64,000 bases of DNA. Origin: Inhella inkyongensis. Lineage in GTDB: Bacteria; Pseudomonadota; Gammaproteobacteria; Burkholderiales; Burkholderiaceae_C. The stretch is from the NCBI RefSeq assembly GCF_005952805.1, contig NZ_CP040709.1, positions 2,356,001 to 2,420,000 on the forward strand, given 5' to 3'. Under the pieces are notes generated by a model. The model worked only from the letters and a program-made list of their open reading frames with translations. It did not search any database and was not told where the DNA came from. Within the stretch, counting starts at the first letter, position 1, and the number at the start of each line of letters is the position of its first letter. A program made the position numbers and the translations under genes. Below, in pieces: positions 10,535 through 20,440 of the stretch.

Positions 10535-11068
10535 TCAGGCGTCCGGGCGCAGCAGCGCCGCAAACCGGCGCCCGAAACGCTCGACCTTGGGCGCCACCAC
10601 AAAGCTGCAATAACCCGCCTCAGGATTGCGTTCGAAGTAGCGCTGGTGATAGTCCTCGGCCGGGTAGTAATCACGCAGCGGGCAGATCTCGGTGACCAGC
10701 GGCGCCTCGAACCGGGCAGCCTGCTCGGCCAGCACCTGCTGGGCCAGCGCCTGCTGGCCGCTGTCCTGGTAGTAAATGCCCGAACGGTACTGGGTGCCCA
10801 CATCGGCCCCCTGGCGATTCAGCGTGGTCGGGTCGTGGATGGCAAAGAAGACCTCCAGCAAGCTGCGCAGCGCAATCTGCTCCGGGTTGAAGCGAATCTG
10901 CACCACCTCCACATGGCCGCTGGCGCCTGAACACACCTGCTCGTAACTGGGGTTCGGCAGGTGCCCATTGCAGTAGCCGGACTGCACCGCCTGCACCCCG
11001 CGCAGGCGCGTGAACACCGCTTCCAGGCACCAAAAACAGCCGCCCCCCAGGGTGATGGTCTCCATCAT
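10535..11068 (-). CDS. msrA: peptide-methionine (S)-S-oxide reductase
   Basis: 177 residues with the MsrA active site GGCFWCLEAVF near residues 8-18, where the first Cys is the nucleophile. Other family segments are VQSGYCNG, YEQVCSGASGHVEVV, FFAIHDPTTLNRQGADVGTQYRSGIYY and YHQRYFERNP. It repairs methionine-S-sulfoxide in proteins using thioredoxin. The start is ATG at 11068 (a second ATG follows immediately). AGAGGA lies about 8 nt upstream. It is the first gene of a tightly packed minus-strand run into the ABC transporter genes. Confidence 0.95.
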   Translation of the reverse strand: MMETITLGGGCFWCLEAVFTRLRGVQAVQSGYCNGHLPNPSYEQVCSGASGHVEVVQIRFNPEQIALRSLLEVFFAIHDPTTLNRQGADVGTQYRSGIYYQDSGQQALAQQVLAEQAARFEAPLVTEICPLRDYYPAEDYHQRYFERNPEAGYCSFVVAPKVERFGRRFAALLRPDA

Positions 11069-11128
11069 TGTCCGTCCTCTGCATCAAGAGCCGGCGAGCA
11101 TATCGCCGGGCTGCCCACGAGCTGAATC

Positions 11129-11366
11129 AGCCTAGAAACGGCAGTTGGACACGGCCGAGTGCGCCGTGATGCGGTGCGCTGGCAAGGCGTAACGACGCAG
11201 CGGGCTCGCGCCCGCCAGGAGGAGCAACGCAGCCAGCGTGCCGCAGCGCCGTGCAATCGGCTGTGTAGCGCACTCACCCGAGCGGTGAAGGGGGGCGTGA
11301 GCGGAAAACTCAGCAGTGCCGAGGACTTGCATGCGGAGACGAGCGGTCAACTGCCGTTTCTAGGCT
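11129..11366. mobile_element. 238-bp MITE-like element with 19-bp perfect terminal inverted repeats
   Basis: The 19-bp sequence at 11129-11147 (AGCCTAGAAACGGCAGTTG) recurs as its exact reverse complement at 11348-11366. It brackets 200 bp with no credible gene. Inside, GCGGTGCGCTGGC (11171-11183) can pair with GCCAGCGTGCCGC (11232-11244) over 13 bp with two G-U pairs. The hairpin GCGGGC-TCGC-GCCCGC (11200-11215) sits within that loop. The right repeat supplies the last base of the stop codon of the DUF748 gene. No clear target duplication is seen (TCAG occurs at both ends but offset by 1 nt). It fits a non-autonomous palindromic repeat; whether it is multicopy cannot be tested here. It fills the 297-bp gap between msrA and the DUF748 gene. 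Confidence 0.55.
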
Positions 11367-14300
11367 CAGGGCAGGCTCAAACCCAACTCCACATGGGGTT
11401 GCCAATCCGCCTTGGCTTCGGCCTCTGGGCGAACCTTGGGCGCCGCCAGGAACAGGCGCTGCAGCGGCAAGCCCTGCGCCACCAGGGCATCGCGCACGGC
11501 AGCGGCGCGCGCCAAGGCCAGCTCACGCACATCGTCCTGCGTCACCTTCTCGGCCGCCTGCAGACGGGCCAGCATCTCGCCCTCGGGCAGGGTCTTGAGC
11601 AGGCCGAGCAGATTGCGCGGGCGATCCGGCAGGGGCCGACTGGTGTAGAGCGCACGCAGCAAACGCGCGCGCTCGCTGTCGGGCAGCTTGAGGCTGGCCG
11701 CCTGATCGGCTTGGCCCCGCTCGCGCGCCCAGGCCTGGCGCAGTGCGGCCTCGACCCGCTCGCGCGCCAGGGCCGGCGCCTCCAGCTCGGGGTCGTACCA
11801 AGACGTCAGGGTAAGGAGCAAGGCGGGCTTCTGCTTCAAACCCTCGGCCAACTGAACCATCTGCGTGAGCTGCTGCGACGCACCGCCTTGCTCTGCCCCC
11901 AAGGCCAGGCTCCATTGCGTCGTCCCAGGCGCAAACACAAGCCGTCCGGCCGCTCCCTGCTCGCCGCCGCCCGACATCCAAGCAAAGGGCGAGCTGACCA
12001 CCTTGACGATCAGGTTACCAATCAGCTTCCAGACCAAGGCGCCGATGCGGAACTGCGGGTCCTGCAGCGAGCCTTCGATGGGCAGATTGATGTCGATCAC
12101 CCCCTCGCGGTCCGAGAGCAAGGCCAGGGCCAGACGCACGGGCAAGGACGTGGCCTCGGGGCTGTCGACCCGCTCGCCCAGCGTCAGCTGATTCAGCACC
12201 ACCCGGTTGTCGGCCTGCAACTGCCCCTCGGGGCCGAGGCGGTAATGCAGCTGGCTGGAGAGCTTGCCACGCTCAATTGCATAACCCAGGTACTTGCCCG
12301 AATAGGGGGAAAACAGCGCCAACTCAATGTCGCTGGCCTGGGCACGCAGATCCAGCTGGGGCGGCTGCAGCGCCGGGTGCAGCTCACCCTCGACATTCAG
12401 CACGCCCGTGCCGGCCACACTACCGCTCAGGCGCAAGGGCGCACGCTGCCGTTGCTCGCTGTCAAACCGCCCCAGCTCACCACTGAGCCGGCCCAATTGG
12501 GCGCGGTAGCTCGGCTTGACGAAGCGGTCCTCAAAGTCGACCGCTGCGTTCTCCAGCCGCACACGGCCGACGCGAATCCGTGGCGCGGGACTGGCTTCGG
12601 CGGGCTGCGCGCTGGATGGGGCTGGGCTAGTTTGCGCGTCCACCTGGCCGCGCAGCCGCAACTGGCCCTGGGCGTCGATCAGCAGTTGCGCCTGCAGGCC
12701 CTGTAGCGCCACTTCCTCGGCGTGGAACTGCGCGCGCTCGCCAGCCAGCAGGGGCCAGCGCACATCCAGACCCAGCGCGCCCAGGCGCTGCCAGGCCAGC
12801 AGGCCCTGATCGACCCAGCGCTGCGACGCTTCCTCGCGCACGCTGACCAAATCCAAGGACTGCAAATCGGCCGCGCCGCGCAGCTGCAGCGCCTGCGCAT
12901 CGGCCCGCAAACTCAGTTCGGCACCCACCAGGGCATCCCGCAGGCCCAGGCCCAGATGGGGCGGCAAATAGCTATCCAGCACCGCCAAGGGCCAGCGCCG
13001 CAAACTCAACCGGCCGTCGGCCCAAGGGCTCTGCGCCGTACCCAGACTGGAAACCTGTCCTCGCCACTGCAGCAGAGCCGGGTTCCGTTGAGGGCCACTG
13101 CGCAAACCCAATTGCAGCGAGGCACTGGTCAGCCGATCGCCCTCCCAACGCAGCGGACCGGACTGCAGTTGCAGGTCACGCCCCTGCCAGAGGGTCGTGC
13201 GCTGCACCTGTCCGGCGTCTTGCAAGGGCCGAGACAGCGTGTCCTGCCATTCAATGCGCCCAAGCGCCAGCTTGAATTCATCCAGCCCCAGACGCCAGGG
13301 CGCGGCTTGGGGCGAAGGCTCGGCCGTGGCGCCGCCGCTCGCTCCAGACGACCAAAGGCCGTCCGCATCGCGGCGCAATCGCAACGCCGCCCCCTTGAGG
13401 CTCAAGCTTTGTGCGCGCAATTCACGCTGTCCGCCCCACACCAGGCCTGCGAGTTGCACTTCACCGTTTTGCCACTGCAAATCATCACCATGGCGCAGCT
13501 GCAAGCCCTGAGCGCTGAGCTGTTCCACCTCGACCTGAAGCCGCTCACCGGGCCCAGGCTGCAGGGGTTGCGTGAGACGGACCTGACCCTGGGCCGCCAC
13601 CTGCCCTGCCAAGCCCCAAGGCCGCCCCGCGCCGTGCCAGGCCTGGGCGACAGCCAAATCCAACGCCGCCAGCTGCCACTGCGCCTGTAGCTCTTCGGTC
13701 AGTAGCGCGCCCTGCGCATCGGTCTGCGCCAGGGCACGGCCGGACTCATCGGCCCAGCGCGCCTGCAGCTTCCAACTTGCAGTCTTGGCCGGCTTGGAGG
13801 CCGCGTGGACAGGCCCTGCGAGGGGCCACTGCAAATCGGTCACGCCGCCCTCCAAGGCCACAAGCTTCAAGCCCTTCATGCCAGCAGGCTTGAGCGACGC
13901 CTGCTCCGCGCTGAGCGTGAGCGAGCGCAGCTGGAACTGCTGCTTCAAGGGCTCCGAGGCGAGCAAGTCCAAGTCCAGACCAGCCCCTTGAACAGAGCGC
14001 AGAGGCCCCTGCGCCAAACTCAAGCCCAGGCCCTCAACCTTCAGACGACCACTCAGACCCAAATACGGCGCCGCCTTGGGCGGCATCAGAAAGCGCAGGC
14101 GCAAGGCCCCGTCAATCTGCCCCCCTTGCAGGCGCAGACCCAAACTCTGAGGCAACCAGGGGTCCAGCTGGGCCAGCTCGAAGCCTTGCCAATTCAGGCT
14201 CAGCCCGGCCTCGGGAGTGGCCAAAAAGGGCCGGCTCTGAACCTCAGCCGCGAACTCACGGCCTTGCCAGCGGCCGCTCAGACGGGGCTGAACATGAACC

Positions 14301-14872
14301 TCCACATCATCCTGGTGGGTTGAAAGAAAGGGCAGGCCCAGGGTCAAGTGATCCAGCACCAGACGGGGGCCATCGGCCTGCTGCAACTGCACCCGACCAC
14401 CGCTCAGGCTCAGGTTGTAGAGCGCCCAAGCCAAGGCTGGCCCGGTGCGCTCCGGGCCTGACTTGAGCCGGGCCAGCACGTCATCCACGCTGGTGCGGCC
14501 GTCTGACTCGCGGCGCAAATTCAGCTGCGGACCGCGAACGCTGAGCTCGCGCAGCACCGGCATGCGTCGCCACAGGCTTGACGGCGCCAGCGCCAACTCC
14601 ACCCCCTCCAGGGTGAAGAGCGGTTCGCCCTGATCGCCGCGCGCGGCCACCACCAAGCCTTGAACAGCGACACGCCCGCGCAATAGTGAGAGGTCGACCG
14701 CCTCGACGCCTACCGTACGCCCAAGGGCCTGCTCCATTTGGGCTTTCAGCTGCGCCTTGAGCCAAGGCTGCAGGGCCCAGGGCAAGGCGGCCAACACGCA
14801 AACCAAACCCAAAAGGAACGCCATCAGCCCAAGGGCCCAGCGGCGCGCTGTACGGTTCGCAGTCAGTTTCAT
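11366..14872 (-). CDS. DUF748 / AsmA-like envelope protein
   Basis: 1168 residues. A single N-terminal transmembrane segment (about residues 11-32) anchors a long periplasmic part built from repeated beta-rich AsmA/TamB-like strands (LxLxG, VxGLxL patterns). Near the C-terminus the DUF748 region reads RLSGELGRFDSEQRQRAPLRL and later FSPYSGKYLGYAIERGKL, followed by an OmpA-like tail. AsmA-like proteins are proposed to move phospholipids between membranes or to assist outer-membrane assembly. The last base of the stop codon lies in the terminal inverted repeat of the adjoining element. It is divergent from the DUF218 gene, with 24 bp between the starts. Confidence 0.85.
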   Translation of the reverse strand: MKLTANRTARRWALGLMAFLLGLVCVLAALPWALQPWLKAQLKAQMEQALGRTVGVEAVDLSLLRGRVAVQGLVVAARGDQGEPLFTLEGVELALAPSSLWRRMPVLRELSVRGPQLNLRRESDGRTSVDDVLARLKSGPERTGPALAWALYNLSLSGGRVQLQQADGPRLVLDHLTLGLPFLSTHQDDVEVHVQPRLSGRWQGREFAAEVQSRPFLATPEAGLSLNWQGFELAQLDPWLPQSLGLRLQGGQIDGALRLRFLMPPKAAPYLGLSGRLKVEGLGLSLAQGPLRSVQGAGLDLDLLASEPLKQQFQLRSLTLSAEQASLKPAGMKGLKLVALEGGVTDLQWPLAGPVHAASKPAKTASWKLQARWADESGRALAQTDAQGALLTEELQAQWQLAALDLAVAQAWHGAGRPWGLAGQVAAQGQVRLTQPLQPGPGERLQVEVEQLSAQGLQLRHGDDLQWQNGEVQLAGLVWGGQRELRAQSLSLKGAALRLRRDADGLWSSGASGGATAEPSPQAAPWRLGLDEFKLALGRIEWQDTLSRPLQDAGQVQRTTLWQGRDLQLQSGPLRWEGDRLTSASLQLGLRSGPQRNPALLQWRGQVSSLGTAQSPWADGRLSLRRWPLAVLDSYLPPHLGLGLRDALVGAELSLRADAQALQLRGAADLQSLDLVSVREEASQRWVDQGLLAWQRLGALGLDVRWPLLAGERAQFHAEEVALQGLQAQLLIDAQGQLRLRGQVDAQTSPAPSSAQPAEASPAPRIRVGRVRLENAAVDFEDRFVKPSYRAQLGRLSGELGRFDSEQRQRAPLRLSGSVAGTGVLNVEGELHPALQPPQLDLRAQASDIELALFSPYSGKYLGYAIERGKLSSQLHYRLGPEGQLQADNRVVLNQLTLGERVDSPEATSLPVRLALALLSDREGVIDINLPIEGSLQDPQFRIGALVWKLIGNLIVKVVSSPFAWMSGGGEQGAAGRLVFAPGTTQWSLALGAEQGGASQQLTQMVQLAEGLKQKPALLLTLTSWYDPELEAPALARERVEAALRQAWARERGQADQAASLKLPDSERARLLRALYTSRPLPDRPRNLLGLLKTLPEGEMLARLQAAEKVTQDDVRELALARAAAVRDALVAQGLPLQRLFLAAPKVRPEAEAKADWQPHVELGLSLP

Positions 14873-14896
14873 GCCCCGATGCTAGAAGATGAGGGC

Positions 14897-15649
14897 ATGC
14901 GCAACTTGATCCTGCTCCTGATCCTGCCGCCAGCCGGCCCTTTGCTGCTGATTCCGCTGGCTGCTGCGTGGCGCCGGGCGCGCCTGGCCTTGATGTGGAT
15001 CAGCGCTGCCGCCGTCTGGATTCTGTCCAGCGAAGCGTTTACCGCACCGCTGACTAGAGCGTGGTCGCGATCTGCGCCAGCATCAGTCACCTTGACGCAA
15101 GCACAAGCCTGGAGCGGCCAACCCGATGCCGTGGTGTTGGTACTGGGTGGGGGGCTGCGAGTCGGCGCGGGGCCCGAAGGGAACTACGCGCCCAAACTGG
15201 AAACCCTGGAACGACTGCAGCGCGGCGTTTGGTGGGCACGTCGGCTCCAGTTGCCCTTGGCCTTCACCGGGGGGCGCAGCCCGGCCGCAGCACCGGATCA
15301 GCCCAGCGAAGCAGCCGCCGTGCGCCAGCACTTGGCCGAGCACGGGGACACCACGCTGGCCTGGGCCGAGGAGCAGTCCATCAACACCCGCGAGAACGCC
15401 CGCCTGAGCGCACCGCTGCTGGCCCAAGCCGGTGTCCGCAAGGTGATCCTGGTGACCCACGAGCAGCACATGAAGCGCAGCCTGCGCAACTTTCGGCAGG
15501 CCTCGCCCGCCATCGAATTTCTTCCCGCGCCGCTGACCCAGGCGCCGCAACCTGGGTGGAACGCACAAGACTTCATGCCCAGCTTCCAGGGCATTCGGCA
15601 AGGTCGCTACCTGGTTTATGAATGGCTGGCCTACGGAATGGGGCATTGA
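14897..15649 (+). CDS. YdcF-like DUF218 membrane protein
   Basis: 250 residues from the ATG at 14897, which follows GAGG. Earlier in-frame ATGs exist but extend into the divergent gene. There are two N-terminal transmembrane helices, then the DUF218 domain: DAVVLVLGGGL, LPLAFTGGR, a conserved EEQSINTRENA and VILVTHEQHMKRSLRNF. DUF218 (SanA/YdcF/ElyC) proteins act in envelope biogenesis, with ElyC affecting peptidoglycan synthesis. The precise role is unknown. It probably shares a divergent promoter region with the DUF748 gene. Confidence 0.85.
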   Translation: MRNLILLLILPPAGPLLLIPLAAAWRRARLALMWISAAAVWILSSEAFTAPLTRAWSRSAPASVTLTQAQAWSGQPDAVVLVLGGGLRVGAGPEGNYAPKLETLERLQRGVWWARRLQLPLAFTGGRSPAAAPDQPSEAAAVRQHLAEHGDTTLAWAEEQSINTRENARLSAPLLAQAGVRKVILVTHEQHMKRSLRNFRQASPAIEFLPAPLTQAPQPGWNAQDFMPSFQGIRQGRYLVYEWLAYGMGH

Positions 15650-15680
15650 AGAATGCGGCACGGATTCCGATTCAAGCGCC

Positions 15681-15723
15681 CAAAAAGTAGAAACCCCTTC
15701 CGGTCAGAACAACCGGAAGGGGG
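15681..15723 (-). terminator. rho-independent terminator of ubiD
   Basis: A perfect 10-bp stem, CCCCTTCCGG (15694-15703) with CCGGAAGGGG (15713-15722), and a 9-nt loop. Read on the minus strand it is followed by TTTCTACTTTTT, so it terminates transcription coming from ubiD, about 140 bp after its stop. Confidence 0.75.
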
Positions 15724-15863
15724 CTGGTGGCATGACGCCACCGGTGGGGCTCCAAGGCCATTTGCCGAGGGGCTCCTGGCGCGCAGAGACTGCGCCAGTT
15801 GAAGACCTCCGTGGAGGCGTTCTCAAGTTAGGCGCCCAGGCGGCGCACTTCAAGCAGGCTTTT

Positions 15864-17438
15864 TCAGGACTTGCCCTCTTGACCCGCAGAAGCGAACAGG
15901 GCGTTGTACAAATCCTCAGCCCGCTGGGTGGCTGCCGGTGTCATCTGGATGGTCCGCCCCCACTCGCGCTGGGTTTCGCCGGGCCACTTGTTGGTGGCAT
16001 CCAGCCCCATCTTGCCGCCCAGCCCACTGGTGGGCGACGCAAAGTCCAGGTAGTCGATGGGCGTGTTGTCCACCAAAACCGTGTCACGGGCCGGATCGAC
16101 ACGGGTGGTAATGGCCCAGATCACATCGTTCCAATCGCGCAGATTGACGTCTTCATCCACGATGACGATGAACTTCGTGTACATGAACTGACGCAAATAA
16201 CTCCAGACACCAAACATCAAGCGCTTGGCGTGGCCGGCATAGGCCTTGCGGATCGACACCAAGGCCATGCGGTAGCTACAACCCTCGGGCGGCAGGTAGA
16301 AGTCAACGATCTCGCTGAATTGCTGCTGCAGCAAGGGCACGAAGACTTCGTTCAGCGCCAGGCCCAGCACAGCAGGCTCGTCGGGCGGCTTGCCGGTGTA
16401 GGTGGAGTGATAGAACGCGCCGCTGCGCTCCGTCACCCGGCTGAGTTCGAACACCGGGAACCACTCTTGCTCGTTGTAATAGCCGGTGTGATCGCCGAAG
16501 GGCCCTTCCAGGGCATGAAGATATCCATCGCGCTCCATCAACGGCACACCCAGATCACTCTGCCCCTTCCACCCAATCGGCGCGGGCGGAATGTGCCCCT
16601 CCAACACCATCTCGGCATGGGCGGGCACCTGTAAACGGCAATCGCCCTCGCCGACGCCGCTGTCGACCAATTCGGTTCGAGCGCCGCGCAACAGGCCAGC
16701 GAACTGGTACTCAGAGAGGCTATCGGGCACCGGCGTCACCGCGCCCAGCGTGGTCGCCGGATCGGCGCCCAACACCACGGCGATGGGAAAGGGCTGGCCG
16801 GGATTCGCCAAACGGAATGCACGGAAGTCGAGTGCGCCGCCGCGATGGGCCAGCCAGCGCATGATCAGTTGTCGACGGCCGATGACCTGTTGGCGGTAAA
16901 TGCCCAGGTTCTGGCGCTTGCGCGGCTGCGCCACCGATTGCGGCCCGCGCGTCACCACCAAGCCCCAAGTCAACAACGGCGCAGCGTCTTCGGGCCAGCA
17001 GTGCTGGATGGGCCAACGGCTGAGATCAATATCGCTCCCCTCAGTGACCTCCTGCTGACAAGGGGCCCGACCGACCACCTCGGGACGCATCTGCCAAACC
17101 GAGCGGGCCAAGTCCAACACCCGCCCTACATCACGCAGGCCACGCGGTGGCTCGGGCTCGCGCAGCCGGGCCAGGACCTGGCCGACCTCTCGCAGGCTGT
17201 TGGCATCTTGCGCCCCCATGCCCAGGGCCACGCGCCGAACGGTGCCGAATAGATTGGTGAGCACCGGACGATCGCCCTGGGTAGGGCGCTCAAACCACAG
17301 CGCCGGCCCTCCAGCCCGCAACACCCGGTCGCTGAGCGCCGTCATCTCTAGATAGGGGCTAACGGGTGCGTCCACACGCTTGAGCTCCCCCATCAACTCC
17401 AACTGCGACAAAAACCCGCGCAGATCGCGATATTCCAT
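15864..17438 (-). CDS. ubiD: UbiD family decarboxylase (4-hydroxy-3-polyprenylbenzoate decarboxylase)
   Basis: 524 residues, close to the UbiD norm. The enzyme decarboxylates the prenylated ring intermediate of ubiquinone synthesis using prenylated FMN made by UbiX. Family segments are [10 protein letters not shown] at the N-terminus, the prFMN-binding [39 protein letters not shown] and the catalytic-region [27 protein letters not shown]. Its terminator is seen downstream. The 157-bp gap to the divergent transglycosylase contains the palindrome GGGTTAACCC at 17511-17520. Confidence 0.95.
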   Translation of the reverse strand: MEYRDLRGFLSQLELMGELKRVDAPVSPYLEMTALSDRVLRAGGPALWFERPTQGDRPVLTNLFGTVRRVALGMGAQDANSLREVGQVLARLREPEPPRGLRDVGRVLDLARSVWQMRPEVVGRAPCQQEVTEGSDIDLSRWPIQHCWPEDAAPLLTWGLVVTRGPQSVAQPRKRQNLGIYRQQVIGRRQLIMRWLAHRGGALDFRAFRLANPGQPFPIAVVLGADPATTLGAVTPVPDSLSEYQFAGLLRGARTELVDSGVGEGDCRLQVPAHAEMVLEGHIPPAPIGWKGQSDLGVPLMERDGYLHALEGPFGDHTGYYNEQEWFPVFELSRVTERSGAFYHSTYTGKPPDEPAVLGLALNEVFVPLLQQQFSEIVDFYLPPEGCSYRMALVSIRKAYAGHAKRLMFGVWSYLRQFMYTKFIVIVDEDVNLRDWNDVIWAITTRVDPARDTVLVDNTPIDYLDFASPTSGLGGKMGLDATNKWPGETQREWGRTIQMTPAATQRAEDLYNALFASAGQEGKS

Positions 17439-17510
17439 AAAAGTAATAACGAATCGATTTGAAATGGTTGACCGGTTATATGCAGATCCAACAGAATCCG
17501 CGCCGCCCTC

Positions 17511-17520
17511 GGGTTAACCC
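17511..17520. promoter_or_regulatory. 10-bp palindrome in the ubiD / transglycosylase divergent region
   Basis: GGGTTAACCC is a perfect 10-bp palindrome midway between the two divergent start codons, in a relatively AT-rich stretch. It may be an operator, but no regulator is suggested by the context. Confidence 0.25.
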
Positions 17521-17595
17521 AGGTTCGCGGCCAACTCGGCCCAAGCCAGTGTCTCACTCGGTGCCCTGTCTCCTCCATCGACCGCCAGGAAATTC

Positions 17596-18438
17596 ATGCC
17601 CAACGATCACGCCCTCAGCCTCTCGCTGCGCCAGTTTGGCGGCGGGTGCCTGCTATTCATCAAGGACGTGGCCCATGGTCTGGCGGTGGTCAGCCACAAC
17701 ACCTTGGCCCTGCTGGGCTTGGCCCTGCTGGCCTGCGTGGTGGCGGTGATGAGTCCGACGGGCTGGCGCGAGACGCTGGAGCGTCAAACGCTAGATTGGT
17801 TGGCAGCACGCCATCAAGCCCGCATCCAGGTGAATGAGCAGGACCTGCCCGTCGCCGACTCGATGGCCAGCCAACGCGTAGCGGCGGCCGATCTGACCGA
17901 ACTGAGCAAACCGCAGGCTGCGGTCGCCAACTATCTGTCTCGCCGCTACAAGGTGGCCCTGGAGCCGGTGAGCCGTCTCGTGCTGGAGGCCTGGGAAGCC
18001 GGCGCGCGGGCACGCATCGACCCGACCCTGGTGCTGGCTGTGATCGCGGTGGAGTCCAGCTTCAATCCCTATGCACAGAGCCCAGTCGGGGCTCAGGGCC
18101 TGATGCAGGTGATGACGCGCGTGCATGATGAAAAGTTCGAAGCCTTCGGTGGCAATCGAGCGGCCCTCGATCCGATTTCCAATCTGCGCGTCGGCGTGCA
18201 GGTTCTGCGTGAGTGCATTCAGCGTGGCGGCAGCGTCGTGGAGGGTCTGCGCTATTACGTCGGCGCAGCCAATTTGGACGATGACGGCGGCTATGGCGCC
18301 CGGGTGCTGTTTGAGCATGAACAACTGAAGTCCGTGGCAGCAGGCCGCGCGCCTCCGGCGCGCCCGAACCCAGCCCCGGCGGTACCCGCTCAGCCGGCTC
18401 CGGCCGCTTCGGAATCGGCGCAACTGGCCTTGCTCTAA
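17596..18438 (+). CDS. membrane-anchored lytic transglycosylase (SLT domain)
   Basis: 280 residues. One transmembrane segment (about residues 35-53, [16 protein letters not shown]) is followed by a linker and an SLT/LysM-free transglycosylase domain at about 135-240. It has the catalytic Glu in [27 protein letters not shown] and the later NLRVGVQVL and YYVGAANL. The C-terminal 35 residues are a Pro/Ala-rich tail. It cleaves peptidoglycan between MurNAc and GlcNAc to give anhydro-muropeptides. The open frame extends upstream, but the ATG at 17596 is preceded by AGGAAATTC and opens the conserved part. Confidence 0.85.
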   Translation: MPNDHALSLSLRQFGGGCLLFIKDVAHGLAVVSHNTLALLGLALLACVVAVMSPTGWRETLERQTLDWLAARHQARIQVNEQDLPVADSMASQRVAAADLTELSKPQAAVANYLSRRYKVALEPVSRLVLEAWEAGARARIDPTLVLAVIAVESSFNPYAQSPVGAQGLMQVMTRVHDEKFEAFGGNRAALDPISNLRVGVQVLRECIQRGGSVVEGLRYYVGAANLDDDGGYGARVLFEHEQLKSVAAGRAPPARPNPAPAVPAQPAPAASESAQLALL

Positions 18439-18465
18439 GCGCCAGAGCAGCCCGCTACACTCGCC

Positions 18466-18568
18466 GCGCCGCGTCACTGGCGATCAGGGGCCAAGCCCTG
18501 AGGTGGAGACCCACCGGGAAGCGCGGCCGAGTGCCCCTGCATTCGTACCGAGCCGTTCGCCTGGGCCA
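18466..18568 (+). ncRNA. ZTP (pfl) riboswitch aptamer upstream of glyA
   Basis: Family landmarks occur in order. The first P1 strand CCGCG is followed by CACTGGCGA. Then come an extra hairpin (TCAGGG / CCCTGA), the hairpin GGTGG-AGA-CCCACC, and CGGGAAGCGCGG, which closes P1. The 3' element is CCGTTCGCCTGGGC, where TCGCC can pair with GGCGA of the 5' element to give the conserved pseudoknot. ZTP riboswitches sense ZTP/AICAR and turn on purine and one-carbon genes, including glyA. A TACACT at 18456-18461 is a suitable -10 box just before it. A hairpin at 18569-18599 (CCCGC/GCGGG and CGCCG/CGGCG) is the likely expression platform, without a U-tract. Confidence 0.75.
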
Positions 18569-18622
18569 CCCGCGACGCCGTCACTCCGGCGCGTGCGGGC
18601 CCTCCTCTTCCAGAGTCACGCC

Positions 18623-19876
18623 ATGAGCATCACCCTGTCCCGTCTTGCCCTGCCTGAAGCCGACCCCGAACTGTGGGCCGCCATCGCCCAGGAAACCCAG
18701 CGCCAGGAAGACCACATCGAGCTGATTGCGAGCGAGAACTACACCTCGCGCGCCGTCATGCAGGCCCAAGGCAGCCAGCTCACCAACAAGTACGCCGAGG
18801 GCTACCCGGGCAAGCGCTACTACGGCGGCTGCGAGTTTGTCGATGTGGCCGAGCAACTGGCCATCGACCGACTCAAACAACTTTACGGCGCCCAATTCGC
18901 CAATGTGCAGCCCAATAGCGGCTCGCAAGCCAACCAAGCGGTCTTTCTGGCTCTGCTGAACCCAGGCGACACCATCTTGGGCATGAGCCTGGCCGAGGGC
19001 GGGCACCTGACCCACGGCATGGCACTGAATATGAGCGGCAAGTGGTTCAAGGTGGTCAGCTACGGCCTGAATGCCGAAGAAGCCATCGACTACGACGCCA
19101 TGGAACGCCTGGCCCACGAGCACAAGCCCAAGCTCATCATCGCGGGCGCCTCGGCCTACAGCCTGCGCATCGATTTCGAGCGTTTTGCCAAGGTGGCCAA
19201 GGCAGTCGGCGCCTATTTGATGGTGGACATGGCGCATTACGCCGGCCTGATCGCCGCCGGCGCCTACCCCAACCCCGTGCCGCACGCCGACGTGGTGACC
19301 TCCACCACCCACAAGAGCCTGCGCGGCCCGCGCGGCGGCGTCATCTTGATGAACGATGAAGCCATCGCCAAGAAGATCAACAGCGCCGTCTTCCCCGGAC
19401 TGCAGGGCGGCCCCCTGATGCACGTGATCGCCGGCAAGGCGGTCGCCTTCAAGGAAGCCCTGTCGCCTGACTTCAAGGCCTATCAAGAGCAGGTGGTGAA
19501 GAACGCCAAGGCCTTGGCCGAGACTCTGGTGGAGCGCGGTCTGCGCATCGTCTCGGGTCGCACCGAGAGCCATGTGATGCTGGTGGACTTGCGCCCCATG
19601 AACCTGACGGGCAAGGAAGCCGAGGCCCTGCTGGGTGCCGCCCACATGACCTGCAACAAGAACGCCATCCCCAACGATCCGCAAAAGCCGATGGTCACCA
19701 GCGGCGTTCGCCTGGGCACGCCAGCCATGACCACCCGCGGCTTCAAAGAAGCCGAAGCTCGCAAGGTGGGCCATTTGATCGCTGATGTGCTGTCCGCACC
19801 GACGGACGCAGCAGTGCTGGAGCGCGTTCGCGGCGAAGTGGCGGCATTGGCCAAAGCTTTCCCGGTCTACGCCTAA
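18623..19876 (+). CDS. glyA: serine hydroxymethyltransferase
   Basis: 417 residues from the ATG at 18623. The frame is open to 18503, but that part overlaps the riboswitch. The enzyme interconverts serine + THF and glycine + methylene-THF using PLP. Signatures are [78 protein letters not shown] with the PLP lysine in THKSLRG, and [14 protein letters not shown]. It is the first gene of glyA-nrdR, under the ZTP riboswitch in its leader. Confidence 0.98.
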   Translation: MSITLSRLALPEADPELWAAIAQETQRQEDHIELIASENYTSRAVMQAQGSQLTNKYAEGYPGKRYYGGCEFVDVAEQLAIDRLKQLYGAQFANVQPNSGSQANQAVFLALLNPGDTILGMSLAEGGHLTHGMALNMSGKWFKVVSYGLNAEEAIDYDAMERLAHEHKPKLIIAGASAYSLRIDFERFAKVAKAVGAYLMVDMAHYAGLIAAGAYPNPVPHADVVTSTTHKSLRGPRGGVILMNDEAIAKKINSAVFPGLQGGPLMHVIAGKAVAFKEALSPDFKAYQEQVVKNAKALAETLVERGLRIVSGRTESHVMLVDLRPMNLTGKEAEALLGAAHMTCNKNAIPNDPQKPMVTSGVRLGTPAMTTRGFKEAEARKVGHLIADVLSAPTDAAVLERVRGEVAALAKAFPVYA

Positions 19877-19894
19877 GCCAGTGGCGGTCTAGCC

Positions 19895-20338
19895 ATGCGC
19901 TGCCCGTTCTGCGCCCACACCGAAACCCAAGTCGTCGAGACCCGTGAGTCCGACGAAGGCGATGTGGTGCGCAGGCGGCGGCGCTGCCAGGGCTGCGAAA
20001 AGCGCTTTACCACCTACGAGCGCGCCGAGATCGCGCTGCCGATGGTTGTCAAGAAGGACGGCACCCGGGCCGAGTTTGATGCCAGCAAGGTCAGGGCATC
20101 GATGATGCTGGCACTTCGCAAGCGCCCGGTCAGCACCGAGCAAGTGGATTCCGCCCTGGAGCGCATCCAGGAACAATTGCTGGCCCTGGGTAGCAAAGAG
20201 CTGGCCTCGACCAAGATCGGCGAACTGGTGATGCGGGAGCTCAAACGCATCGACAAAGTGGCCTATGTGCGCTTTGCCTCGGTTTACCGCAGCTTCGAGG
20301 ACATCGACGAGTTCCGTCAGCTGATCCGCGACATCTGA
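19895..20338 (+). CDS. nrdR: transcriptional repressor NrdR
   Basis: 147 residues. An N-terminal zinc ribbon (CPFC and CQGC) is followed by an ATP-cone domain ([29 protein letters not shown]). NrdR represses ribonucleotide reductase genes in response to dATP/ATP. It lies 18 bp downstream of glyA, the arrangement seen in many proteobacteria, and is probably co-transcribed with it. Confidence 0.97.
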   Translation: MRCPFCAHTETQVVETRESDEGDVVRRRRRCQGCEKRFTTYERAEIALPMVVKKDGTRAEFDASKVRASMMLALRKRPVSTEQVDSALERIQEQLLALGSKELASTKIGELVMRELKRIDKVAYVRFASVYRSFEDIDEFRQLIRDI

Positions 20339-20440
20339 TCGCGCGCAGCGAGCCCCCCCCCATTTTTCCCACCTTTGGGGGAGCGCCTTTCAAGCGGGCA
20401 ATTCCTAGAGTGCAGCCACCCGCACTCAGGAGTTGTCGCC

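Noticed and set aside
11132..11350. A 72-residue frame inside the inverted-repeat element
   Set aside because: It fills almost exactly the space between the terminal repeats and uses them for its ends. The composition is not protein-like, there is no Shine-Dalgarno, and a non-coding structured core explains the sequence better.
20347..20380. C-run / G-run hairpin as nrdR terminator
   Set aside because: CCCCC and GGGGG can pair across a long AT-rich loop, but the stem is weak and no T-tract follows. The similar stretch after the first FimT-like gene (about 20983-21000) is equally weak.
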